A DNA stretch of 41,798 nucleotides, from assembly GCA_029945625.1 (NCBI GenBank), contig JAQSCW010000029.1, positions 109,355 to 151,152 on the forward strand, given 5' to 3'. Source of the stretch: a bacterium. GTDB taxonomy: Bacteria; Bacteroidota; Bacteroidia; B-17B0; Aurantibacillaceae. The translations under genes were made by a program, and so were the position numbers. The notes under the pieces were generated by a model. That model ran no database searches, had not been told where the DNA came from, and saw nothing but the letters and a program-made list of their open reading frames with translations. This document shows positions 6,550-14,696 of this stretch, piece by piece (within the stretch, counting starts at the first letter, position 1; every line of letters begins with the position of its first letter).

Positions 6550-7818
6550 ATGTCGCAAAATGTTATAGAAGTAATTGATTTAAGTAAGCAATACAGGTTA
6601 GGGCAGGTTGGCACTACAACATTATCTGACGACTTAACTCGTTGGTGGTATAAGTTAAAGGGCAAGGAAGACCCCTTTCTGAAAGTTGGTGAAGAAAACG
6701 ATCGCTCAACTAAAGGCGAATCAAATTACGTTTGGGCTTTAAAGGATCTGAACTTTTCTGTAAAGAAGGGCGAAGTTTTGGGAATAGTTGGTAATAATGG
6801 AGCTGGTAAATCTACCCTCCTTAAAATTTTATCCCGTACCACATCGCCAACCACAGGTTTATACAGAATTAAAGGTCGCGTAGCTTCACTGCTTGAAGTA
6901 GGTACGGGTTTTCATCCAGACCTAACCGGCCGTGAAAACGTTTTTTTAAATGGAGCGATTTTGGGCATGACAAAAGCAGAAATCAAAACAAACTTTGACG
7001 AGATTGTCGCATTTAGCGGAGTTGAACGTTATATTGACACTCCGGTTAAGCGTTACTCATCTGGAATGTACGTGCGATTGGCTTTTGCCGTAGCGGCGCA
7101 TCTTAATCCGGATATACTTATTGTAGATGAGGTGTTAGCTGTTGGAGATCTCGACTTTCAGAAAAAATGCCTAGGCAAAATGAAAGCGGTTAGCAACCAA
7201 GGCAGAACGGTACTGTTTGTTAGTCACAATTTATCAGCTGTTAAAAGCCTTTGCTCACAAGTAGCTTTTATTGACAAGGGAAAACTGGCTGAAATAGGTG
7301 ATACGGAAAAGATTATAAATTCATATCTTAATAATAATCAACAAGACTCGTCGTTACGTAGACTATTTAATGAAGAAAATGAGTTCGAGAACGAAGAATT
7401 TAAGTTGCTGGAATACTGGGTATTACCTTCGAATGGGAGGGAGAATATTTTCGTAGATTCGCCTCTTAAAATCGGCTTTAAATTTAGAATTAAGAAACAA
7501 TTATTTAGTTTTTATACCGGGGTACATGTAAACGATCTATATGAAGAGTGTGCTTTTATCACGACAGAAATTCCTGGGCCAATTGGTGAGGGGGATTATG
7601 AATCTAGTTTCGAAATACCTTCTCATTTTCTTAACGATAGAACTTATGTGATAGATGCTTATTTTGTGAAGAATGGGAATGACATTGTCATGGTGGCAAA
7701 GAAATTAATTAAATTTGAAGTAAATGATGTACAAAGATTAGAAGGACAGTTTATGGGCGAATACATAGGCTCCGTGAGGCCTAAGCTGAATTGGAAAACT
7801 ACCAAAATTAACACCTAA
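6550..7818 (+). CDS. wzt: ABC polysaccharide exporter, ATPase with C-terminal domain (Wzt)
   Basis: A 422-residue ABC ATPase. Walker A is GNNGAGKST (81-89), the signature is YSSGM (169-173) and Walker B ends in VDE (192-194). Residues about 275-415 form an extra beta-rich domain of the Wzt_C type (beginning near FKLLEYWVLPSNG), which in O9a-type exporters binds the end modification of the finished chain. Its presence suggests that export depends on a terminal cap, for which the methyltransferases at 16738 and 25966 are candidates. This domain is what distinguishes it from a plain TagH-like ATPase. Confidence 0.92.
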   Translation: MSQNVIEVIDLSKQYRLGQVGTTTLSDDLTRWWYKLKGKEDPFLKVGEENDRSTKGESNYVWALKDLNFSVKKGEVLGIVGNNGAGKSTLLKILSRTTSPTTGLYRIKGRVASLLEVGTGFHPDLTGRENVFLNGAILGMTKAEIKTNFDEIVAFSGVERYIDTPVKRYSSGMYVRLAFAVAAHLNPDILIVDEVLAVGDLDFQKKCLGKMKAVSNQGRTVLFVSHNLSAVKSLCSQVAFIDKGKLAEIGDTEKIINSYLNNNQQDSSLRRLFNEENEFENEEFKLLEYWVLPSNGRENIFVDSPLKIGFKFRIKKQLFSFYTGVHVNDLYEECAFITTEIPGPIGEGDYESSFEIPSHFLNDRTYVIDAYFVKNGNDIVMVAKKLIKFEVNDVQRLEGQFMGEYIGSVRPKLNWKTTKINT

Positions 7819-7828
7819 CAAATTTATA

Positions 7829-8983
7829 TTGGAAACAAGAAAAGAATATTTGCCTTTTGGAAAACCAAATTTTTCGGAAGAAGAAATTGATGCTATAACG
7901 CGTGTTATGCGTTCAGGTTGGATAGGTATGGGGAATGAAGTGCAAGCATTTGAACAGGAAATATGTGCTTACATTGGATCAAAACATGCAATTAGCATGG
8001 ACTCTTGTACATCGGCACTATTTCTGTCGTTATTGGCCTCAGGAGTAACCGAAGGTGATGAAGTTATTATTCCTTCGCTCACGTGGTGCAGCACAGCTAA
8101 TTCTGCGATATATTGTGGAGCAACTCCCGTATTTTGCGATATAGATGAGAGTACGCTTTGTTTAACCGTTGAAAACGTGTTAAAAGCAATATCGTCAAAA
8201 ACTAAAGCTGTCATGGTCGTTCACTATGGCGGCTATACGGTCGATGTAGCTGAGTTAAGAGCTCATTTGCCCGATAGAATTGCCATTGTTGAAGATGCAG
8301 CCCACGCATTTGGTTCGTCTTTTACTAATGGAAGTAAAGTTGGTTCTTCAGGCAACTTAACCTGTTTCAGTTTTTATGCAAACAAAAATTTGTCTACGGG
8401 AGAGGGAGGTGCGGTATGTACGAACAGTGATGAATTGGCTAATAAACTTAGAAGCTTGCGGCAGCATGGAATGCCCGTTAATGCTTGGAAAAGGTTTATT
8501 AATCCAAAAGCGATGATTTATTCCCAGATAGAGCAATTAGGTTATAAAATGAATTATATTGATTTGCATGCCTGTATCGGACGAGTGCAACTAAGACGTT
8601 TTAATTATTTGCAGATTACCCGACAAAAAATAGCGGATACATATCTTTCAGAATTGAGCAAATTGCAGCCGAAAATAAAATTCCAAAACGGATTAGGAGA
8701 AATGAGTCATGCCAAACACCTCTTTGTCGTTAAACTTCCGGTAAGTGAATTAAAATTAAATCGCGATGAGTTTTTAATTGCTATGAGGGAATTGAATATT
8801 GGGGCAAGTATTCACTATATGCCATTACACATGATGGATTTTTACAAAACCAATTACAGTGTTCAAAAATTACCCGTTAGCGAAAAAATATTTAATCAAA
8901 TAATAACTTTACCAATAAGCGCAGCGATGACTGAGCAAGATACAAATGATGTAATTAACGCAATTAAAACAATTTACAAATGA
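7829..8983 (+). CDS. DegT/DnrJ/EryC1/StrS-type sugar aminotransferase (first copy)
   Basis: A 384-residue PLP-dependent aminotransferase from TTG 7829, directly before LPFGKPNFSEEEIDAI. The PLP-binding lysine is K186 in SFYANKNLSTGEGG, and SMDSCTSALFLSL and WCSTANSAIYCGATPVFCDI match the family. These enzymes transfer an amino group from glutamate or glutamine to a keto-sugar. The gene overlaps the radical SAM gene by four bases (ATGA), and a second DegT gene follows that, so the keto substrate may be generated by the radical SAM enzyme. The exact sugar cannot be deduced. Confidence 0.9.
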   Translation: METRKEYLPFGKPNFSEEEIDAITRVMRSGWIGMGNEVQAFEQEICAYIGSKHAISMDSCTSALFLSLLASGVTEGDEVIIPSLTWCSTANSAIYCGATPVFCDIDESTLCLTVENVLKAISSKTKAVMVVHYGGYTVDVAELRAHLPDRIAIVEDAAHAFGSSFTNGSKVGSSGNLTCFSFYANKNLSTGEGGAVCTNSDELANKLRSLRQHGMPVNAWKRFINPKAMIYSQIEQLGYKMNYIDLHACIGRVQLRRFNYLQITRQKIADTYLSELSKLQPKIKFQNGLGEMSHAKHLFVVKLPVSELKLNRDEFLIAMRELNIGASIHYMPLHMMDFYKTNYSVQKLPVSEKIFNQIITLPISAAMTEQDTNDVINAIKTIYK

Positions 8984-9978
8984 GCACATTAACAAATGAC
9001 AAAAATGTTAGATATGGATTTTATGGACGCTTAAGCCCTGAATTCCCTTCTCAAATTATTATCGATTCAACAGAGTTATGTAACTTAGCATGCATTCATT
9101 GTCCGCATCCAACATTCAAACAATCCGAACATTATGCCGGGCGTTCGCAAGACGCTGAACTTAACAAAAAGATAGTGGATGAAGTACGCGAACATGGAAA
9201 AGGTATTACACAATATATCAGATACACCGGAGAAGGTGAACCATTGTTGCATAGATACATATACGAAATGATTGACTATGCTGTTAAGAATTCGGGCACA
9301 ATGGTGACTTTGACAACTAATGGAACATTGTTGACTCCTTCTCGCATCGAAAAATTATTAGATACAGGTGTAAATGTAATTGACATAAGCACAGATGCTT
9401 TTAAAGATGAAACATACGAGAAAATTCGTGTGAATGGTGATTTAAAAGTGGTGCGCCAAAACATACTTAATTTAATTAAGAGAAATAAAGAAAGAGGCGG
9501 CTTGGCAAAAATTATTTTAAGTTTTATTGAACAACCTCAAAATCACGGTGAAGGCCCATCGTTTGAGCAATTTTGGAAAGAAGCTGGGGCGGATTATGTT
9601 GTTGTTCGACGTTTGCATTCTGGTGCTGGAGCCGTAAAGGAATTAGCTCAGGATTTAGTGCGTGAGGCAGATTCAGAACAGAGAACTCCATGCTTATATC
9701 CTTGGGAACGTATAATTATTAACCCCCGTGGCGAACTTGTTTTTTGTCCGCAAGATTGGGTGCATGGCTCAGTAATTGTTGACTATCGTACAACTACAAT
9801 TAAAGAAACGTGGCAAAGCAACTTCTACAAAGAATTAAGAGAGGCTCACATGTGCAATAAGTTTGAAAATCATGCGTTTTGCGGTAATTGTCCTGACTGG
9901 AAGCAAACGCGTTGGCCTGATGAAGGCAGAAGCTATGCCAATATGGTTGAGGAATTTAAGAATAAAGAACTCGAATAA
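8980..9978 (+). CDS. Radical SAM enzyme with SPASM/Twitch-like C-terminus
   Basis: A 332-residue radical SAM protein. The [4Fe-4S] motif is C34-x3-C38-x2-C41 (LCNLACIHC), followed by the GEGEPLL glycine-rich SAM contact. Five further cysteines near the C-terminus (C238, C256, C292, C301, C304) suggest one or more auxiliary clusters of SPASM/Twitch type. The gene lies between two DegT aminotransferases with a four-base overlap on one side and one base on the other. Known SPASM/Twitch enzymes such as BtrN oxidise an alcohol of an aminocyclitol to a ketone, consuming one SAM and releasing 5'-deoxyadenosine each turn. A sugar dehydrogenase or epimerase role is inferred; a peptide-modifying role seems unlikely as no precursor peptide is seen. 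Confidence 0.88.
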   Translation: MSTLTNDKNVRYGFYGRLSPEFPSQIIIDSTELCNLACIHCPHPTFKQSEHYAGRSQDAELNKKIVDEVREHGKGITQYIRYTGEGEPLLHRYIYEMIDYAVKNSGTMVTLTTNGTLLTPSRIEKLLDTGVNVIDISTDAFKDETYEKIRVNGDLKVVRQNILNLIKRNKERGGLAKIILSFIEQPQNHGEGPSFEQFWKEAGADYVVVRRLHSGAGAVKELAQDLVREADSEQRTPCLYPWERIIINPRGELVFCPQDWVHGSVIVDYRTTTIKETWQSNFYKELREAHMCNKFENHAFCGNCPDWKQTRWPDEGRSYANMVEEFKNKELE

Positions 9979-9979
9979 A

Positions 9980-11008
9980 TTGATATTACATTCTAAGCCC
10001 TGGATTACCACTGAAGATATTGATGCAGTTACTGCAACTATTGCTACGGGCATGTTAGCTCAGGGAATGGTAGTTGAGGAGTTTGAAAGTAGTTGTGCCG
10101 ATTGGGTCGGTGTAGGAGGAGGTATAGCAGTAGCCTCAGGTTCATCGGCTATAGAACTTGCACTGAGGGTACTGAATCTAGGAGTAAATGACGAGGTTAT
10201 ATTACCCACGTATGTGTGCAAATCGGTTATGGAAGCAATTTTGACAGTAGGAGCTACGCCGGTTTTGTGTGACATTGGTAAGAATTGGGTGGTTGAACCA
10301 CATAATGTGGAAAGCAAAATTAGCAATAAAACAAAAGCTATTATTATTCCGCACATGTATGGAATATTTGCTGAGGTGAACTTATTCAAAAAATTTAATA
10401 TTCCTTTAATTGAAGATTGTGCTCAAGCTTTGGGAGACAAATCCATCGATAATGTAGTAGCTGACCTCGGTGTATTGTCATTTCACCCAACAAAATGTTT
10501 GACCTGTGGCGAAGGTGGGATGCTGGTTTCTTCTGATAGGAATCTATTAAAACAAGCGAAAATTATTCGCGATGGCAATGAAATGGCAAATGAAAAGCGC
10601 GTTATTGCACCCATGAGCGATATTCAGGCAAGTTTGGGACTAAGCCAGTTAAGACGGTATCCCGATTTTTTGAAACGAAGAAGAGAAATTGCAGGAAAGT
10701 ATTTAACACATCTTGCGGCAATCAACCTTCGACTTGTAAATTACGATGCTAAGGCAAGTTCAATGTTTTTTCGTTTACCGCTGAAGGTTGAAGGCGGGCT
10801 TACAAAGTATCAGACTAAATTTCTTAAGAAGGGAATTCACATTCGTAAAGGTGTTGATAGACTATTGCATCGCTTAAGTGGATTGAGTGATAGTGATTTT
10901 CCGGTAGCAACGGAACTATTCAATAATACAATTTCAATTCCGATTTATCCTAATTTGAATGATGAAGAGGTTAATGCTTGTATTGAAGCGTTGGGATTGT
11001 TAAGGTAA
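9980..11008 (+). CDS. DegT-type sugar aminotransferase (second copy)
   Basis: I place the start at TTG 9980, one base after the radical SAM stop, giving 342 residues; the frame extends upstream to 9863 but only within the radical SAM gene. The PLP lysine is K172 in SFHPTKCLTCGEGG, and IAVASGSSAIELALRVL and EVILPTYVCKSVMEAI match the family. It is shorter than the first DegT protein (342 against 384) and has an unusual cysteine-rich loop at the PLP lysine (KCLTC). Together with the first copy it implies two aminations, or one amination plus a dehydratase-type reaction as some family members catalyse. Confidence 0.87.
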   Translation: MILHSKPWITTEDIDAVTATIATGMLAQGMVVEEFESSCADWVGVGGGIAVASGSSAIELALRVLNLGVNDEVILPTYVCKSVMEAILTVGATPVLCDIGKNWVVEPHNVESKISNKTKAIIIPHMYGIFAEVNLFKKFNIPLIEDCAQALGDKSIDNVVADLGVLSFHPTKCLTCGEGGMLVSSDRNLLKQAKIIRDGNEMANEKRVIAPMSDIQASLGLSQLRRYPDFLKRRREIAGKYLTHLAAINLRLVNYDAKASSMFFRLPLKVEGGLTKYQTKFLKKGIHIRKGVDRLLHRLSGLSDSDFPVATELFNNTISIPIYPNLNDEEVNACIEALGLLR

Positions 11009-11010
11009 TA

Positions 11011-12147
11011 TTGACAGTAAAGCACATATATTTCCCCAATTTAAACGGCATACGATTTCTGGCTGCTTTTTTTGTGCTGATAAATCATTTGGAGTGGTTC
11101 AAAAACACGGAAAATGTAGCTAATCTTAGTCAATTTACAACGGTTGCAAAACTTGGTGGACTGGGGGTTACTTTGTTTTTTGTTTTGAGTGGGTTTTTAA
11201 TTACATATTTACTTCTTACTGAAAAGAAAATAGCTGGTGATATTAATATTAAAAATTTCTATGTCAGGCGGATACTAAGAATTTGGCCACTATACTTTAT
11301 TATTATTGGACTATCATTTTTTATACTGCCACATTTTATTAGTATAAAAGGCATTGAACTTAATTTGTATGACAAGTCCTTTTTTATTAGGCTGGTTTTA
11401 TTTATTGTTATGTTACCTAACCTAAATTATGCGGCTTTTAAGCTCGTTCCTTTTGCTTCGCAATTATGGTCGGTGGGCGTTGAAGAACAATTCTATTTAG
11501 CATGGCCTTATTTAAATAAATATAAAAGCAAAAATATTGCAGATTTCCTTTTGGTAATAATATTTGGCATGTGTTTGCTTAAGTTTTTCCTGCGATATTA
11601 TATATTAAACTACAATGCGGGAACTTTTGCAACAGTATCAAATAACTTATTGGTTCATTTCCGCATTCAATGTATGGCCATTGGAGCAATTGGCGCCTAT
11701 ATCCTTGTTACAAATAAAGCAGAGACATTAAGGTTCATATATTCAAAAAAGGGGCAGGTATTGGCATTGATTCTCTTAGCTATCTCTGTTTTAACTCCCT
11801 TTGATGCAGGTTTGTATAATGATGAAATAATTTCAATAGTATTCGTGGTTTTGATTGTAAATGCAGCCACTAATCCCCTCTGTCTTTTTAGTTTGGAAAA
11901 TAAGTTGTTTTTATTTTTGGGGAGAATATCCTACGGTATCTACATGTATTAAATTATAGCAATTAAACTGGGGTTTTTAATTGTATTTAATAGCATTGGC
12001 TTCGTAGATCATATTTTTCTTTCAAATGTACTTTATTATACGGTTTCGACAGTACTTACAATAGTTATCTCAGCGATCTCATTTTTCCTCATTGAAGAAA
12101 GAATATTGCGGTTAAAGAGTGGATTTTCGACAATAAGCAGTAATTAA
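11011..12147 (+). pseudogene. Membrane acyltransferase (acyltransferase-3) with in-frame stop
   Basis: From TTG 11011 the protein reads as an acyltransferase-3 (OafA/NodX-type) membrane enzyme: YFPNLNGIRFLAAFFVLINH with the presumed catalytic H26, then FVLSGFLITYLLL, RRILRIWPLYF and WSVGVEEQFYLAWP. Translation stops at TAA 11950-11952 directly after SYGIYMY (313 residues). The same frame then stays open for 64 more codons to TAA 12145-12147, encoding hydrophobic sequence ending in the FFLIEERILRLK type of tail typical of the family. The paralogue at 38915 has H at the stop position (YGIYMYH). So this is a single nonsense disruption, removing the last one or two membrane helices. The product may be inactive or partly active. 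Family members O-acetylate sugars using a membrane donor. Confidence 0.85.
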
Positions 12148-12149
12148 CG

Positions 12150-13259
12150 ATGCTCATACAGAACCAACATTACCGAACTATATGGCTAAGTCCAGAAAAC
12201 GAGGAGGTTGTATGCATCATTGACCAAAGATTACTACCTCATAAATTCGTGGTAGAAGAATTGCGTACAGTTAGTCAATTAATTACAGCTATTAAGGATA
12301 TGCATGTGCGGGGCGCAGGTTTGATTGGAGCCACTGCTGGTTATGGAATGTATTTGGCTTGCCGTGAAGCCAAAGAAAATCACGGGAGTGAAGACTATAT
12401 TTATGCCGCGGCAAAAGAGTTAATTTCTTCGAGGCCAACCGCCATTAATTTGGAGTGGGCAGTAAAACGGCAATTGAAATTAATACAAACCAAACAAACC
12501 ATTGATGATAAAATTATAATTGCGAAACGAACCGCAATTGAAATAGCGGATGAAGATGCGGAATATTGCAGACAAATAGGATTGCATGGGGTAAGTTTAA
12601 TTGAAAAAATAAGTAAAGTAAAGCAAGGCGCTGTGGTTAATGTTTTAACACATTGCAATGCAGGCTGGTTGGCCTTTGTTGATTTTGGCTCGGCTCTTGC
12701 TCCGATTTATAAAGCACATAACGAAGGGATTAAGGTGCATGTATGGGTGGATGAGACCCGTCCACGAAATCAGGGGGCCAGTTTGACAGCATGGGAATTA
12801 TTAAACCACGGAGTACCTCATACAATAATAGCAGACAATACCGGCGGGCATTTAATGCAACATGGTATGGTTGATATGGTGATTACCGGGGCAGACAGAG
12901 TTACTGCAGCCGGTGATGTCGCTAATAAAATAGGCACCTATTTAAAAGCATTAGCTGCAAAGGACAATAATATCCCTTTTTATGTCGCCTTACCATCTTC
13001 AACGTTCGATTGGAATATTTACGATGGCTTGACGGAAATAGAAATAGAAACACGTAGTGCAGACGAAGTTAAATACATTTCGGGAATTTGCAACGATGAA
13101 TTTATTACAGTTCTTGTAGCCCCAAAAAATAGTAGTGCTATTAATTATGGATTTGATATTACACCTGCGCGACTTATTACAGGCCTCATTACTGAGCGCG
13201 GTATTTGTGGGGCCAATCAAGAATCAATTGCTGCATTGCACAAAAATATTTCACATTAA
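12150..13259 (+). CDS. mtnA: MtnA-type aldose-ketose isomerase (methylthioribose-1-phosphate / 5-deoxyribose-1-phosphate)
   Basis: A 369-residue protein of the MtnA/eIF2B-alpha-like family from ATG 12150. The catalytic pair is present: C169 in LTHCNAGWLA and D249 in GADRV, 80 residues apart as in B. subtilis MtnA (C160/D240). RGAGLIGATAGYGMYLA, RPTAINLEWAV and WVDETRPRNQGASLTAWEL also match. MtnA converts 5-methylthioribose-1-phosphate to the ribulose form; the same fold acts on 5-deoxyribose-1-phosphate in the DHAP shunt. It overlaps the aldolase gene by one base and a phosphorylase follows, completing a three-step route. None of the later methionine-salvage genes (mtnB to mtnE) is recognisable. 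Confidence 0.93.
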   Translation: MLIQNQHYRTIWLSPENEEVVCIIDQRLLPHKFVVEELRTVSQLITAIKDMHVRGAGLIGATAGYGMYLACREAKENHGSEDYIYAAAKELISSRPTAINLEWAVKRQLKLIQTKQTIDDKIIIAKRTAIEIADEDAEYCRQIGLHGVSLIEKISKVKQGAVVNVLTHCNAGWLAFVDFGSALAPIYKAHNEGIKVHVWVDETRPRNQGASLTAWELLNHGVPHTIIADNTGGHLMQHGMVDMVITGADRVTAAGDVANKIGTYLKALAAKDNNIPFYVALPSSTFDWNIYDGLTEIEIETRSADEVKYISGICNDEFITVLVAPKNSSAINYGFDITPARLITGLITERGICGANQESIAALHKNISH

Positions 13260-13855
13260 TGGAAATAGGAATTAAGTTTAAATGCAGTTGGATTGAAGGT
13301 GCACCATTACCTACTGAAAAAATAAAAGAAATTAATTATTGGAGAAAAAAAATATACCTACTTAATCTTATTGGGAAAGGAAAGGATGGAGTTGGTTTCG
13401 GAAACATTAGCCAACGATATAGAAACGATGAATTTATTATTAGTGGTGCTGCCACAGGTTTGGTTGAGAGCACTACTAATGAACATTTTTCCACTGTCAC
13501 ATCTTTCGATATTATGATGAATAGTTTGAATTGCAGGGGGCCAATTATAGCATCTTCTGAAGCGATGACACATGGAGTAGTTTACCGGTTGAATGGGAAC
13601 ATAAACGCTGTTGTGCACGTACATCATCACGAATTATGGAAAAAGTGCTTGGGAAAAATGCCTACAACGCAAGCTGATGTCGAATATGGGACACCCGCAA
13701 TGGCTTTGGAAATTGTGAGACTTTATAAGGAAAGTGATTTTGCGAAAAATAAGATGCTAGTAATGGCTGGGCATCAGGATGGACTGCTTTCATTTGGAAA
13801 TAATTTGAGGGAGGCTAGTGAAGTCGTAATTAATTTGATGAAAGCACTTTTGTAA
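13259..13855 (+). CDS. Class II aldolase/adducin-family enzyme (5-deoxyribulose-1-phosphate aldolase candidate)
   Basis: A 198-residue protein from ATG 13259, which overlaps the mtnA stop (TAATG). It has the class II aldolase fold with E101 (ASSEAMTH) and metal ligands H120 and H122 (VVHVHHH), spaced 19 residues as E73/H92 in FucA, and a third ligand H172 in MAGHQDGLLSFG. FucA and MtnB normally show HG at the third histidine; here it is H-Q-D-G, pointing to a distinct subfamily. By position after mtnA I predict cleavage of 5-deoxyribulose-1-phosphate (or its methylthio analogue) to DHAP plus acetaldehyde (or methylthioacetaldehyde). The alternative is an MtnB-like dehydratase, which has the same fold; sequence cannot fully separate the two. 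Confidence 0.8.
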   Translation: MEIGIKFKCSWIEGAPLPTEKIKEINYWRKKIYLLNLIGKGKDGVGFGNISQRYRNDEFIISGAATGLVESTTNEHFSTVTSFDIMMNSLNCRGPIIASSEAMTHGVVYRLNGNINAVVHVHHHELWKKCLGKMPTTQADVEYGTPAMALEIVRLYKESDFAKNKMLVMAGHQDGLLSFGNNLREASEVVINLMKALL

Positions 13856-13951
13856 AAAAGTAGTAATTATTGAATAGGATATTTGAGATAGGGAGTAGCA
13901 GGCAAAAGCACTATGTTGGCACGATTACCTGATTATTAATTGGCTTTGCAA

Positions 13952-14695
13952 ATGAAAATGGTAGGAATAATAGGAGGTTCCGGACTTAATAACCCGGATA
14001 TCATTAATGATTTACGGGAAGTAAATATAGCGACTCCTTATGGTAGCACCACATCACCATTGTATTGTGGTGAGATTGGGGATACTACTGTGGCTCTTAT
14101 TGCTCGTCACGGTATAAAACATCAATACAGTCCAACTGAAGTAAATTATCGGGCAAACATTTATGCATTAAAAGAATATGGCGTTACCAATATAATAGCA
14201 ACGACAGCTTGTGGAAGTTTGAAACAAGAAATTGAACGCGGACATTTTGTAATACTGGATCAGTTTATCGATTTTACCAAGCAAAGAATTAGTAGTTTTC
14301 ACACCTCTTTTTCAACTGGAGTAGAGCACACACCTATGGCTGAACCCTTTGATAGAAATCTACGCGAAATTTTGGTTGCGACTGCCGAAGAGCTAAATTT
14401 TGTTTGTCATAGAAAAGGTACAGTTATAACAGTGGAAGGTCCAAGATTTTCAAGTCGTGCCGAATCAAAAATGTTTATTTCGTGGGGTGCCGATGTAATA
14501 AATATGTCTATTGCTACAGAGGTCGCTTTGGCGAATGAAGTAAAAGTGCCATACGCAGCGGTAGCAATGAGTACAGATTATGATTGCTGGAAGGATGATG
14601 AGGAACAGGTGTCTTGGGATGAGATATTGAAAGTGTTTAATCATAATGTAGATAGGGTAAAGAGTTTAATAATTCGAGCAATTCAAAAAATATAA
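13952..14695 (+). CDS. mtnP: Methylthioadenosine/5'-deoxyadenosine phosphorylase (MtnP family)
   Basis: A purine nucleoside phosphorylase-fold protein, 247 residues from ATG 13952 (TTG 13940 would add four). MVGIIGGSGL, EGPRFSSRAESKMF, WGADVINMS and STDYDCWKD (with D209 and D211 at the adenine site) are the hallmarks of MTA phosphorylase. The family cleaves 5'-methylthioadenosine, and often 5'-deoxyadenosine, with phosphate to adenine and the 5-substituted ribose-1-phosphate, which is the MtnA substrate. Its gene follows the aldolase after about 96 bases. Together the three genes encode a complete nucleoside-to-DHAP route. Confidence 0.92.
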   Translation: MKMVGIIGGSGLNNPDIINDLREVNIATPYGSTTSPLYCGEIGDTTVALIARHGIKHQYSPTEVNYRANIYALKEYGVTNIIATTACGSLKQEIERGHFVILDQFIDFTKQRISSFHTSFSTGVEHTPMAEPFDRNLREILVATAEELNFVCHRKGTVITVEGPRFSSRAESKMFISWGADVINMSIATEVALANEVKVPYAAVAMSTDYDCWKDDEEQVSWDEILKVFNHNVDRVKSLIIRAIQKI

Positions 14696-14696
14696 T

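Noticed and set aside
13259-13855. Calling the aldolase MtnB (methylthioribulose-1-phosphate dehydratase)
   Set aside because: No mtnC, mtnD or mtnE follows and the third metal-ligand motif differs, but the fold is shared, so it is kept only as an alternative.
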